Position numbers and translations under genes: made by a program. From contig NC_087193.1 of assembly GCF_035594125.1 (NCBI RefSeq), forward strand, positions 631,501 through 695,500: 64,000 nt of DNA, given 5' to 3'. This document shows positions 39,150-58,508 of this stretch, piece after piece. Source of the stretch: Scylla paramamosain. Taxonomy: Eukaryota > Arthropoda > Malacostraca > Decapoda > Portunidae. The notes beneath the pieces are model-generated. The model saw only the letters and a list, made by a program, of their open reading frames with translations. It ran no database searches and was not told where the DNA came from. Position 1 is the first letter of the stretch, and each line of letters starts with the position of its first letter.

Positions 39150-40238
39150 CTGAAAGAAATCAACCATGACTGCCTGCACATCTTAAGTGAGGGCAACACA
39201 TCACTATGCATACTCGTAAAGGTTAAACAGGGTACAAAACAGTAATCAAAACAAAAGGTATACAGCACTATGTTCATTGCAAGATAACTAATGACATTCT
39301 TTAAATTAAGTTTTATATAATGTGTACAGAGTTAAGACACATCTAATTAGTTCCAGCACTGGCATCTACATGTCAAATCTGGTCTTGAAACACAAGTCAA
39401 AAGTCTGAGATACAAGCAGCCAAGGACAGTTATCTGAGGTGCAAGTGTGGTGTGAGCCTGGCACCTGGAGTTGCTGGCCAGAACATATGGTAAGGATAGT
39501 GTAAGAGTGAGAGTAGAGTGAGCCAGGCACCTGGAGTGACTGGCCAGAACAGTTGGTAAGTACAGTGTAAGAGTTGGATGCATACTGTTCATACACTATT
39601 AAGCATCTTTATTGAGGAGAAAATAATAACAAGAACTGAGTCACTCAATTTCATTGATAATTTCTTTGAGGGCAAAGCCTAATGACTTCTGAAATCTTGA
39701 GTGATAATCCTGCTCTGCAATATACATTTATGAGAATATATAACTCAGGGTTTTTAAAACTCAACCCACTGGGTTTTATTTTTTATTTCATTTAATTTTG
39801 TTCATTCTTCTATCATATTTAAATAAGTTTAAATAAGCAATTGAAAAGTAATTGAGTGAAACAAAAGGTTTTAAGTATTATCTGAAAGACAGACATTTGT
39901 TTAGGTCATGTTGATACAGGTTGGTCCGGTTGGACAAAGGCTGTGTTAACTTGTAATGTACAGGAAATAAACAGGTCAGGCTTGACTACTTTTACATTTG
40001 TGTGTATATATACAGATGGCTTCCTGCTTGATGAAGCAGTCTTCTTACCCTTATTTTTAGCTAAAGCCACATGTCAACTCAAGGGATTTTAATAGGTAAA
40101 TGTCATAGGGCAGAAGTCATGACGTGTCAATTAAGCCACACCTTTCTCAACCTCACTCATTGTCTGTCTCCCCATCCCCACTCTCTCCTTGTTTCTACAT
40201 TTCTTATATCCCCTCCTTAACTCCTCCATCTAGGGCCC

Positions 40239-40241
<3 letters not shown>
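39150..40241 (-). other. TPX2 intron 1, left part, with a 66-bp tandem pair
   Basis: No gene seen. Two ~66-bp imperfect repeats (starting GAGCC at 39454 and 39520; shared core GGCACCTGGAGT) are visible. The rest is AT-rich. Confidence 0.7.

Positions 40242-40318
<77 letters not shown>
40242..40318 (+). repeat. (TC)n array
   Basis: TC run ending in a T-run that is the complement of the C4 poly(A) tail. Confidence 0.94.
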
Positions 40319-42482
<2,164 letters not shown>

Positions 42483-43021
42483 TGTGGGGCCTTCTATACT
42501 GGGAACAATGATAACTAATCAGTTCAAGATAATAAAATTTAAATTAATAAGTTATACAATTAATTAGTGCCTCAGGTTTACCTTAATTTTTAGTAGAAAA
42601 CATCCTATTTGAGTAGGTGTTACATTCAATTGTGTGTGTATCACTGGTGTGTGACTACTACCTTATCAAAGACAATTTTCCCTAATCTGTTTACATCCTA
42701 AATTTTGTTTTCTACCCCCTCCAAAAAATAAATAAATAAAATAAAATAACTAACTGGCAAAGGGAATTTTACATCCTTCTACTCTTTAAGGACAATAATG
42801 TCAATCAGTCTCTCACACAAATTATTAAAGCATATAGGCACAAATATGAACGAAACAATCCAGGGTGTCACGAAAATACCCGTGGAGAACAATGTCAATC
42901 AGTTTCTGACGCTGAAATTTGGTGCCTAGTCTTATATACTGGCCGCCATACATCCCAGAAACCAGTCCCCCACATAATTTTACTTCGGCAAATCACGTGT
43001 CTGCTAGATGGTGCCGTTCAC

Positions 43022-44056
43022 ATGAGATACAATACACTTCGCCACACAGACAGCACTGCGCCTTCTTTGGGCATGATTATGGATGCTTTGACTGAGTTGA
43101 GGAAGGACATGGACAAGCTTAAGAAGGAAAATAGGGCTGTGAAGTCACAAGCAGTTCATAACAATGCTCCCCAGTCGGTGTCAAATAATACTTTGGTGCC
43201 AGATTCACAGGAATCACAGGCAGGATTTTCTGGATTTAGAACTCCACTGAGAGAGGACAGTGATGAGGAAGAGGAAATCCAGAGGGATGTTCCTCATGAT
43301 AGTATACTGTTACAAGGTGCTAAGAATTATGGACCCACGGAAACTGTCTCAAAAGAACTTGACAAGGAAATTGCTGCAATGGTGAACCACCTGTTTATTA
43401 ATGGCATGAGGCAGGAAGATTACAAAGCCATTGTAGAGGATGAGGTGACATTTAGACCAAGTAACTGCCATGCATTAAATCAAGTGGATTGCAACACACA
43501 GGTCCTGGATGCGCTGCCTGCAGAGGCAAAGAAGGCAGACTTCCGCTTAAGAGAAGTGGGAAAAGATATTACCAAGGCAGCTACTATTGTTGTTAAATCG
43601 CTTACTGTGCTAGACAAGGTGGCACGTGATGAAGAGCACCAAATTATTGCAAATGAGGTGGCCATGCTCAATGGTGCATTGGCATTATTGGGTAATGCCC
43701 ACTACAGAAATAACTTGACCAGGCGACATATCATAAAGAGGGACATTAATCACAAATATTCTCATTTGTGTGCTGAAAAAGCTCCCATGACGGGTCTATT
43801 GTTTGGGGATGACCTGTCACAAGCCACCAGAAATATTGAGGAGGCAGAAAGGCTGAAAACCAAGTTCACTTTTAAGAAGCCTACAGTCCTGCAAGCAGTG
43901 GCAGATTTGGTGGAGGTAAACAACGTAACTTTTTTGCCAAGGCCTCCTCCCGTGGATTCCAATCCAGATATCAGCCATATGGTTTTCGCAGGATGCCCTC
44001 CAGTGGTGAACACAGGCGCTCCTATCCTGCTCAAGCTTGGACAACAAAAAACGTGA
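43022..44056 (+). CDS. DIRS-b Gag-like ORF, uninterrupted
   Basis: 344 codons. The first ~10 residues come from the left terminal repeat (MRYNTLRHTD) fused to Gag sequence (STAPSLGMIMDALTELRKD...). It contains the acidic DSDEEEEIQRDVPHDS segment, ANEVAMLNGALALLGNAHY and TGLLFGDDLSQATRNIEEA. No stop or frameshift, unlike DIRS-a. It lacks the true N-terminus (about 65 residues of the Ser/Arg-rich start). Function is inferred from position in DIRS elements; expression is unknown. Confidence 0.75.
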   Translation: MRYNTLRHTDSTAPSLGMIMDALTELRKDMDKLKKENRAVKSQAVHNNAPQSVSNNTLVPDSQESQAGFSGFRTPLREDSDEEEEIQRDVPHDSILLQGAKNYGPTETVSKELDKEIAAMVNHLFINGMRQEDYKAIVEDEVTFRPSNCHALNQVDCNTQVLDALPAEAKKADFRLREVGKDITKAATIVVKSLTVLDKVARDEEHQIIANEVAMLNGALALLGNAHYRNNLTRRHIIKRDINHKYSHLCAEKAPMTGLLFGDDLSQATRNIEEAERLKTKFTFKKPTVLQAVADLVEVNNVTFLPRPPPVDSNPDISHMVFAGCPPVVNTGAPILLKLGQQKT

Positions 44057-44716
44057 GAGGCCAGGGTCAACACAACCCCCGGCGTTAACCCAGGTGAGAG
44101 AACAATTTGAGGCTGGGCAACTTCACAAGTTTATCAATAAATGGCGTGTGATTACAAGTGACCTGTTCATTTTGGATATGGTGGAACATTGTCATCTGAA
44201 TATAGATGAAGCTAATATCAGATATTTATTTAAAGAGGATATACAGTATGTCTTTAGTGAGGAAGATAAACTGATTATGCATCAGGAGGTTAAAAACTTG
44301 TTAGAGATAAAGGCCATCATAGAGACACATGGACAGGATCAACAAATACTTTCACCAATTTTTCTGAGGAAGAATAAGACGGGGGATTATAGGATGGTGT
44401 TAAATCTTGAAAAACTGAACAGGCATGTAGAATATACTCATTTTTAAAATGGAAAATTTTGAACAAGCATTACAGTTGCTTAGTCAAGGAGATTATATGG
44501 CTTCTATAGACCTTAAGAAAGCCTATTATTCAGTAAAAATTGCAGAGGAACAACAAAAATATCTGTGTTTTAGATGGTTGGATAAGATTTACCAGTTCAC
44601 AAGTCTACCTAACGGGTTTTCGGATGGTCCTCGTCTATTTACAAAACTTCAGAAGCCAGTTTTCTCTACACTTAGGCATAAAGGCCACAACATCACTAGT
44701 TATATTGATGATACGC
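44057..44716 (+). pseudogene. DIRS-b truncated RT
   Basis: RT N-terminal and palm blocks (SPIFLRKNKTGDYRMVLNL; SIDLKKAYYSVKI; LPNGFSDGPRLFTKL; TSYIDDTL) ending at the deletion junction. One extra T near 44445 shifts the frame. Runs into right-terminal sequence. Confidence 0.82.
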
Positions 44717-45222
44717 TACGTGATGTGCCTCGCAAAATCCGAAGCACATTTCAACTAACCTACGGTAAGTCTCATGTACTTCTGTAATTATAAGTCATTA
44801 TTTTGCAATATCCTTTATAGTTTATCACCCTTCCACATTCATTGTTCTTGAATATTCTTTGCTAATGGTCACACAAACTCCCGGATTCTAGCATTCTATT
44901 GATAATTTTTGTATCTAAATATTAACAGAATTTCTCTCAAAATACATAATATCATCAATTTCGGCACATTTCCTCTTAATCTACGATATTTTGTGATTGG
45001 GATTTTTCACATGACAGACCCAACAGAACCCGGGAATATGATTATTTTACAGCTGCCTTGTAAACCAAAGGATATTATTGTGCGCATCTTCCTCATTTCC
45101 ATTTGTCAACATCTAATTTAACAACCTGTAGCTTACAATTTCATTTAATTTTCTTGTTCTAAAGTTTTACTAATGGCAAAAGTATATACAAAATTCTATT
45201 TACATAACCAAGAAGAGAATAA

Positions 45223-45327
<105 letters not shown>

Positions 45328-45391
45328 GATTATTATGATTTGGATGGTGTTATCTTCTCTTTTTTCTTCCTATTTGTAATTTTGTCCCATG

Positions 45392-45620
<229 letters not shown>

Positions 45621-45914
45621 AGCCTAAGTGGGTTTTTTGTTAAAAAAGTTTTACATTTGAAAATTTTGTTTTATATGACATTAATAAAGTGTATATATGT
45701 CCAAACAGCTCCTTACTTGATGAAGCAGCTTTCCTATCTCTATTTCCAACGAAAGCAACACCTGCCATCTTTTTTCATGGCAGCAGTCATTGGTTTCAGC
45801 TGCCTTTGATGTGAATCTTGGACCTGCCTTCCTCTCCTCATTCTCATCCCTATTCCCTTACCTTTCTCCATCCACTATGCTTTTCATATTTCCTTCATAT
45901 ATAAACACACATAT

Positions 45915-48770
45915 ATTATGAGAAGGCAGTAGGCACCTGCTGAAATGATAATTACTCCCAGTAAGGTCTAAAGCACTGGATCAGGGGAGTGCTGTGAACC
46001 TATCATTAAACCTCATTATCATTAAGCGATTCCTACACCAGCCTTGGAGTCCCCATCTAGAGGACCCCAAATGTCCCCAGGTTGGACTGCTCTTCTAGTA
46101 TTGACCTTGTTTTGACACCTCTCTCAACTTTTTCTTCATAAACTTCTGCAACATTCACAGTCTTAAATCTAATTTTCAATCTGTAGGACACCATCTCTCC
46201 TCTACTAAACTTCAACTTTTTTTCCTCATTGAAATACAGGTGTCTGAGGCAACTGAAAATAGCCCCATTTCTATTCCCTCCTACTTTCTCTATCCTCATT
46301 TTCAATCCAAATCTGAATGTTGCACCTATGTTTACGACGACTTAACCTGCTCTCATGCCCACACATTTGCAATGACTTAACCTGCTCTTCCAAGTTTTCC
46401 ATCCTGGTGAACTAACCATCCTGATGAACTAGCCTTCAACTTTGGTACATATAATAACCTAGAGCAATTGGTGCAACACCCCACTCATATTCCTGACCAT
46501 CCTGGAGATATGCCCAACATTCTTGACCTTTTCCTAACCTCTAATCCTTCTGCTTATGCTGTTACCCTCTCTTCTCCATTGGGCTCCTCTGATCATGTCT
46601 CTATCTTGTCCTTTCACTCCAATCCCTCCTCAGGATCCCCCTAAGCAAAGGTGCCTCTGGTATTTTGCCTCTGCTAGTTCGGAAGGGACCTGAGGTATTT
46701 TGCTGATACTCCTTGGAATGACTATTGCTTCCATGTCAGAGAATCATTTCTGTGTGCCAAGTGCATAACAGAGATGATAGTATCTGGCATGGAGGCATAC
46801 ATTCCTCACTCTTTTTCTCAACCTACACCTTCCAAACCTTGGTTTAACAGCCTCTTCTCATGCTGTACATGATAGAGAGGTGGCCCACAAAAGGTACTTG
46901 AGCCTTCCATCACCAGAATTTCATGCACTTTATATTTCTGCTGTTTTCCAACTAGCCAAAAACTCCTTCATTAATAGTGTCAAAATCTTTCAGGATCTAA
47001 CTCCCCTTGAGACTTCTGGCATATAGCCAAAAATATCTCCAATAACTTTGCTTCTTCTTTCCCTCCTATATTTCAACCAGATGGTACCACTGCTATCACA
47101 CCTATCTCTAAAGCTAAACTCTTCACTCAAACCTTTGTTAAAAACTCTACCCTGGACAATTCAGGGCTTGTTTCTCCCTCTCCTCTACCCTCTGACTATT
47201 TCATGCTACCTATAAAAATTCTTCGCAATGATGTTTTCCATGCCCTCACAGGCCTAAACCCTTGGAAGGCTTATGGAACTGGTGGGGTCCCTGCTATTGT
47301 TCGAAACTGTGCCTCCATGCTTGCATCTTGCCTTGTAAAACTCTTTCAACTCTACCTTTCCTTCTTGCTGGAAGTTTGCCTACATTCAGCCTGTTCCTAA
47401 AAAGGGTTACTGTTCTAATCGCTCAAACTAAAAACCTATTGCTTTAATTTCCTGCCTATCTGAAGTTTTTGAATCTATCCTCAACAGGAATATTCTTAAA
47501 CATCTATCACTTCACAACCTTCTATCTGATCACCAGTATGGGTTCCGTCAAGGCCGCTCTACTGGTGATCTGGCTTTCCTTACTGAGTCTTAATCATCCT
47601 CTTTTAGAGATTTTGGTGAAACTTTTGCTGTTGCCTTGGACATATCAAAAGCTTTTGATAGAGTCTGGCACATAGCTTTGATTTCCAAACTACCCTCCTA
47701 CGGTTTCTATCCTTCTCTCTGTAACTTCATCTCAAGTTTCCTTTCTGACCGTTCTATTGTTGCTGTGGTAGACAGTCACTGTTCTTCTCCTAAATCTATT
47801 AACATTGGTGTTCCTCAGTGTCCTGTTCTGTAAGTCACTCTCTTCCTATTATTCATCAATGATCTAAACTAAACTTCTTGTCCTATCCACTCCTACACTG
47901 ATGATACCACCCTGCACTTTTCCACATCTTTTCATAGACTTCCAACCTTTCAGGAAGTAAACAGTTCAGGAAGTAAACAGAATGCCCAACTTCTGATCCC
48001 TCTAAAATTTCTGATTGGGGCAGAGCAAACTTGGTATTGTTCAATGCCTTAAAAACTCAATTCTTCCATCTATCAACTCGACACAAGCTTCTTCAATGAC
48101 ACTCAACTGTTCCCCTCTTCTACACTGAACATCCTCGGTCTGTCCTTTCCTTATAATCTAAACTGGAAACTTCACATCTCATCTCTAACTAAAACAGCTT
48201 CCATGAAGTTAGGCATTCTGAGATGTCTCTGCCAGTTATTCTCCCCCTCCCCCACCACTCTGTACAAGGGCCTTATCCGTCCATGTATGGAATATGCTTC
48301 ATATGTCTGGGGTAGTTCCACTCATACTGCTCTTCTAGACAGGGTGGAATTAAAAGCTTTTCATCTCATCAACTCCTCTCCTCTAATTGACTGTCTTTAG
48401 CCTCTCTCATCGCCACAATGTTGCATTGCCAGTTATCCTCTACCATTATTTTCATGCTAAACGCTTTTCTGATTATGCTAATTGCATGCCTCCCCTCCTC
48501 CCGTGGCCTTGCTGCACAAGACTTTCTTCTTTCTCTCACCCTTATTCTGTCCACCTCTCTAATGCAACTGTTAACCAGCATTCTCAATCATTCATCCCTT
48601 TCTCTGGTAAACTCTGGAACTCCCTGCCTGCTTCTGTATTTCCACCTTCCTATGACTTCAATTCCTTCAAGAGGGAGATTTCAAGACAATTATCCTTCAA
48701 TTTTTGACTACTGCTTTGGACCTTGTTCAGAAACCAGCATCTCAGTTGGCCTTTTTTTTTTTTTTGGTCC
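45915..48770 (+). mobile_element. Family C copy C5
   Basis: Full-span but decayed: 5' end AGAAGGCAGTAGGCACC, endonuclease remnants, linker, RT ([29 protein letters not shown]) and C-terminal HPYSVHLSNATVNQHSQ. GAA is retained at the site of the shared stop. Active-site region reads YTDDTTLHF. Small deletions and local duplications occur. 3' end is a T-run without a clear poly(A). Confidence 0.84.
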
Positions 48771-48870
48771 CTACAAAACAAGGTCAAATATATTTGGCAG
48801 AAATCATGGCTGATGGCAGAAAAAATTTAATTACACCTTTTAATTAAAACAAAAAGCCTTGCCTCTCTCC

Positions 48871-53548
<4,678 letters not shown>

Positions 53549-53769
53549 CATCTCACTTTAATATGGGTCACATGCCCAGCATAAATGAGTCTTGCATTTG
53601 GCAGAAGTCTTAAGCCCGTCACTGCTCAGTAGTATCCCATCATCCATGTGATATGCCATCAAATACAGTATGTATTTTAGTATTAAGCAGTTTAAATTAT
53701 TTTATACAACCCCACCAATATACTGTATAATATGCCAATAAAAATAAGATTTTTTTCATGGGAGCAGAT

Positions 53770-53882
53770 TAATTAGTTTCCCTTTATTTCTTATGGGAAA
53801 AATTTGTTTGGTGTACATCCTATTTCATGAGTCCAAGGATCTGGAACGGATTAAAAACATATACCGAGGTATCACTGTACCA
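53770..53882 (-). mobile_element. Possible pogo/Tigger-like DNA transposon end
   Basis: Read on the minus strand: CAGTGATACCTCGGTATATG then TTAATCCGTTCCAGATCC and, further in, TTTTTCCCATAAGAAATAA. This is the pattern of Tigger/pogo-type ends. No partner end found. Confidence 0.5.
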
Positions 53883-54631
53883 GATTACAGGGATGTCATG
53901 TTATATAATCATCTAATAAAAGAGAAGCTGACAATGCAAGATGAGTAAATTAGGGACCATTTTCTTTATACAAGTGCAAAAATCCAATGATATGAGCTTC
54001 AGTCAGAGGCAAATTAAAATTACAAAGTTTAAAATGAGTGCCTTCCTGCACCATTCCACTAACACATCCAGGCTGTGTGGTGATGTATGATGATTTAGGT
54101 TTAAGGGCATTGGAAGAGAACCACACACCCCTTACTCTGTCCCCTACCTACCATGCATTACCCCATAATAACCAATGCATTGGTGAGTGTTATGCACATT
54201 TTATATGTTTAATTAATATGAAATCATGCTCTTTGTATGCTGTTTATTTTCAGGTTGCTTCATCAACAGTTATGTAACAAAGACACACTTGGTGTCATAC
54301 ATTTTAGCTTGAAAACTTACCTTTGACAAAGGTCACTGAACTTAACCTGTTTTTTGACAATAGTTACAAGTTTCATTATATAAGAATGCACTATAAGAGC
54401 AATTCAAATGGAACCTAACTGCTCGTATCATCAGAACCTCCCTGCCTCGGCTTTCAGGTGTCCAGACAAACTTCTCATAAACCAGATAAAATCCAGTTTA
54501 TAAGACTGGAATCTGTCCATGTGTAGAGGCAGTGCACTAAGACTTACAAGTGACAAAAGTAAACACCTGGAGCAAAGTACCCTATGAAACCACAGATAAA
54601 CCTTCCCATTGAAATCATGATGAAAACTCAC

Positions 54632-54721
54632 CAAAATATGACTCGTCCACCTCAATGTCTCCTTTGGAGAAGTCAAAGAATTTTGGTGCATTGAATTCAT
54701 AGTTGTCAGCCATCCTGGTAC
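54632..54721 (-). CDS. TPX2: TPX2 coding exon 1: Aurora-A binding N-terminus
   Basis: ATG at 54713-54711, preceded by 8 nt of 5'UTR (54714-54721) and a splice acceptor (CAG at 54722-54724). The exon encodes residues 1-27 plus the first base of codon 28, and ends at a GTGAGT donor. It reads MADNYEFNAPKFFDF and then a short acidic stretch ending ESYF. This matches the vertebrate TPX2 Aurora-A docking peptide: Tyr5/Phe7 for human Tyr8/Tyr10, the following Ala-Pro, Phe12/Phe15 for Phe16/Phe19, and Tyr26-Phe27 for Trp34-Phe35. The spacing between the two halves is shorter than in human. Phase 1 joins exactly to exon 2. Confidence 0.88.
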
Positions 54722-54845
54722 CTGTGGAAGGTTCAGCACAGTTAGTGACAACAAATAATTGGTATATATATATTGAAAATAGAAGTAAATCCGAAGATAT
54801 ATAGTAGTGGCTATAGCACAGATCCCCAATGCAATGTAAATGAAT

Positions 54846-54997
<152 letters not shown>

Positions 54998-55587
54998 CTG
55001 ACTGAAGTCAACAAGGATGAATGGCTGATAATGACAGAGACCTTCAAATGACATTTTAGGATAATAACTCCCAGTGAGGTCTAAAGCACTGTTCAGGGGG
55101 TGCTGTGAACTTATCATTAAACCCAGCTATGATCTCACTGAATGTTTCCCTTTGTGTCTCACAACACAAGGGGGCAGTCACAGCCTGCCTCTAAAGACAA
55201 CTCTCTTCCTCCACACAAAACTACAAGCAACTAATAACACACAAACTCTTCACACAAAAATTTTAAAATCATCATGGCGACTCCTACACCAGCCTCAGAG
55301 TCCCCATCTGGGGAGGGGACCATAAATGTCCCCAGGTCGGACTGCCTTTCTGTCGACGACCCTAAGTGTCTTGACACCCCCTCAACTTTTTATTCATTAA
55401 ATTCTGCAACATTCACAGACTAAGATCTAATTTTCAATCTGTAGAACACTACCTCTCCTCTTCTAAACCTCATCATCTTTTCCTCACTGAAACTCAGGTG
55501 TCTGAGGCAACTGACAGTAGCCCCTTTTCTGTTCCCTTCTACTTTCTCTATCCTCATTTTTAATCCAAAGCTGGATGCTGCATTTAT

Positions 55588-56850
55588 GTGCGCAATGACT
55601 TAACCTGCTCTCGTGCCCACGCTCTTGAATCTTCCGAGTTTTCCACTATCTGGCTACGACTACAGAGTCACTCTCAAACTAAATTTATCTGTGCTGTATA
55701 CCTTTCACCTAACTCCTCTGACTATAAGAAATCTTTTAACTACTTAACTTCCAAAGTGAAGCACATTCTGACCCTCTTCCCTTTTGCAGAGATCTCCATT
55801 CTTGGAAACTTCAATGCTCCCCACCAGCTTTGGCTTTCCTCTCCCTTCACTGACCATCCTGGTGAACTAGCCTTCAACTTTGCTATCCTCCACGACCTAG
55901 AGCAATTGGTACAACACCCTACTTGTATTCCTGACCATCTTGGAGATACGCCCAACATTGTTGACCTTTTCCTGACCTCTAATCCTTCTGCTTATGCTGT
56001 CACCCTTTCTTCTCCGTTGGACTCCTCTGATCACAATCTCATATCTCTATCTTATCCTATCACTCCAATCCCTCCTCAGGATCCCACTAAGCGAATGTGC
56101 CTCAGGCGTTTTGCCTCTGCTAGTTGGGGGGACCCAAGGAGGTATTTTGTGGATTTTCCTTGGAACAATTACTGCTTCCATGTCAGAGACCTGTCTTTGT
56201 GTGCTGAGCGCATAACAGAGGTGATAGTGTCTGGCATGGAGGCGTACATTCCTCACTCTTTTTCTCGTCCTAAACCTTCTAAACCTTGGTTTAACATAGC
56301 TTGTTTTCGTGCTGTAAATGATAGAGATGTGGCCCACAAATGGTACTTAAGCCTTCCATCACCAGAATCTCATGCACTTTATATTTCTGCCCAGAACCAT
56401 GCCAAGTCTGTTCTCCAACTAGCCAAAAACTCCTTCATTAACAGAAAGTGTCAAAACCTTTCCAGATCTAACTCCCCTCGTGACTTCTGGCATCTAGCCA
56501 AAAATATCTCCAATAACTTTGCTTCTTCTTCTTTCCCTCCTTTATTTCAACCAGATGGCACCACTGCTATCACATCTATTTCTAAAGCTGAACTCTTCAC
56601 TCAAACCTTTGCTAAAAACTCTACCTTGGACGATTTTGGGCTTGTTCCTCCCTCTGACTACTTCATGCCACCTATTAAAATTCTTCGCAATGATGATTTC
56701 CATTCCCTTGCTGGCCTAAACCCTCGGAAGGCTTATGGATTTGATGGGGCCCCTCCTATTGTTCTCCGAAACTGTGCCTCCATGCTTTCACCTTGCCTAG
56801 TCAAACTCTTTCAGCTCTGTCTGTCAACATCTACCTTTCCTTCTTGCTGA
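55588..56850 (+). pseudogene. C7 endonuclease-linker ORF, open 420 codons
   Basis: APE-type endonuclease C-terminal blocks ([36 protein letters not shown], where DFN is expected; [12 protein letters not shown]) and the linker into the first RT block ([18 protein letters not shown]). GDFN to GNFN alters a catalytic Asp. The N-terminal part (LFLTETQVSEATD, 55470-55560) is in another frame. Confidence 0.8.
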
Positions 56851-57117
56851 AAGTTTGCCTACATTCAACCTGTTCCTAAAAAGGGTGACCTTTCTAATCC
56901 CTCAAACTACCGTCCTATTGCTTTAATTTCCTGCCTATCTAAAGTTTTTTAATCTATCCTCAACAGGAAGATTCTTAAACATTTATCACTTCACAACCTT
57001 CTATCTGATCACCAGTACAGATTCCATCAAGGCCACTCTACTGGTGATCTTCTGGCTTTCCTTACTGAGTCTTGGTCATCCTCTTTTAGAGATTTCAATG
57101 AAACTTTTGCTGTTGCC

Positions 57118-57897
57118 TTGGACATATCAAAAGCTTTAGATAGAGTCTGGCACAAAGCTTTGATTTCTAAACTACCCTCCTACAACTTCTATCCTTCTCT
57201 CTGTAACTTCATCTCAAGTTTCCTTTCTAACTGTTCTATTCTTGCTGTGGTAGACGGTCACTGTTCTCCTAAATCTATTAACAGTGGTGTTCCTCAGGGT
57301 TCTGTCCTGTCACTCACTCTCTTCTTATTATTCATTAATGATCTTCTAAACCAAACTTCTTGTCCTATCCACTCCTACACTGATGATACCACCCTGCACT
57401 TTTCCATGTCTTTTCATAGAAATCCAACCCTTCAGGAGGTAAACATTTCACGCAGGGAAGCCACAGAACGCTTGACTTCTGATCTTTCTATAATTTCTGA
57501 TTGGGGCAGAGCAAACTTGGTATTGTTCAATGCCTCAAAAACTCAATTCCTCCATCTATCAACTCAACACAACCTTCCAGACAACTATCCCCTCTTCTTC
57601 AATGACACTCAACTGTCCCCCTCTTCTACACTGAACATCCTCGGTCTGTCCTTTACTTATAATCTGAACTGGAAACTTCACATCTCATCTCTAGCTAAAA
57701 CAGCTTCCGTGAAGTTAGGCGTTCTGAGACGTCTCTGCCAGTTTTTCTCAACCCCTCCAGCTACTAACTCTGTACAAGGGCCTTATCTGTCCATGTATGG
57801 AGTATGCTTCACATGTCTGGGGGGATTCCACTCATACTGCTCTTCTAGACAGGGTGGAATCAAAAGCTTTTCATCTCATCAACTCCAATCTAACTGA
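57118..57897 (+). pseudogene. C7 reverse transcriptase, open 259 codons
   Basis: RT blocks [58 protein letters not shown]. Starts inside the domain; upstream it is severed by the TAA at 56950. A frameshift near 57730 alters the C-terminus. Confidence 0.8.
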
Positions 57898-58308
57898 CTG
57901 CCTTCAGCCTCTCTCTCTCACTGCCGCAATGTTGCATCTCTAGCTGTCTTCTACCGTTATTTTCATGCTAACTACTCTTCTGATCTTGCTAACTGCATAC
58001 CTGCCCTCCTCCCACGGCCTCGCTGCACAAGACTTTCTTCTTTCTCTCACCCCTATTTTGTCCACCTCTCTAATGCAAAAGTTAACCAGTATTCTCAATC
58101 ATTCATCCCTTTCTCTGGTAAACTCTGGAACTCCCTGCCTGCTTCTGTATTTCCACCTTCCTATGACTTGAATTCCTTCAAGAGGGAGGTTTCAAGACAC
58201 TTATTCATCAATTTTTTACTACTGCTTTGACCCTTTTATGGGACTGGCATTTCAGTGAGCATTTTTTTTATTGGATTTTTCTTGCCCTTGGCCAGTGCCC
58301 TTCCTACA

Positions 58309-58345
58309 TAAAAAAAAATAAAAAAAAATAAAAAATAAAAAAAAT
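58309..58345 (+). repeat. A-rich tail of C7
   Basis: Interrupted A-run with T at intervals, an extended poly(A) tail. Confidence 0.7.
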
Positions 58346-58508
58346 TCACCTGGTCATGAATGTCAAAGCTGGAGATGAAATTCACACTGCATAGAGAAGA
58401 CTAAAAGTGTTATATAATGTGGAGTTTATTGTCAGGTATTGTCAGTGTGGGTCTAGCGACACTTCAGCCCAGTGACAGCCTAGGAGGCTGCACACCATAG
58501 GAGACTGT

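Larger units (their letters stand above)
42979..44785 (+). mobile_element. DIRS-b: deletion derivative of the DIRS1-like element
   Basis: 1807 bp with the same left end (TTTACTTCGGCAAATCAC) and right end (CATGTACTTCTGT) as DIRS-a, again flanked by AAT (42976-42978, 44786-44788). The left terminus is joined near 43047 directly to Gag sequence equivalent to about 6800, deleting the leader and 40-bp array. Near 44716 the RT, just after YIDDTL, is joined to the right terminus, deleting the rest of RT, RNase H, YR and the ICR. Non-autonomous. Lies in TPX2 intron 1. Confidence 0.92.
55062..58308 (+). mobile_element. Family C copy C7, nearly full length
   Basis: From the 5'UTR (ACTCCCAGTGAGGTCTAAAG) through endonuclease and RT to the tail (CCTTCCTACATAAAAAAA). 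It gives the best view of the endonuclease-linker segment. The shared TAA is at 56950-56952. Active-site region reads YTDDTTLHF. Lies just upstream of TPX2 coding exon 1, antisense to it. Confidence 0.9.

Noticed and set aside
39347..39596. Two overlapping 76-81-codon frames on the minus strand
   Set aside because: They arise from a 66-bp tandem repeat in TPX2 intron 1; no splice signals in frame with the gene.
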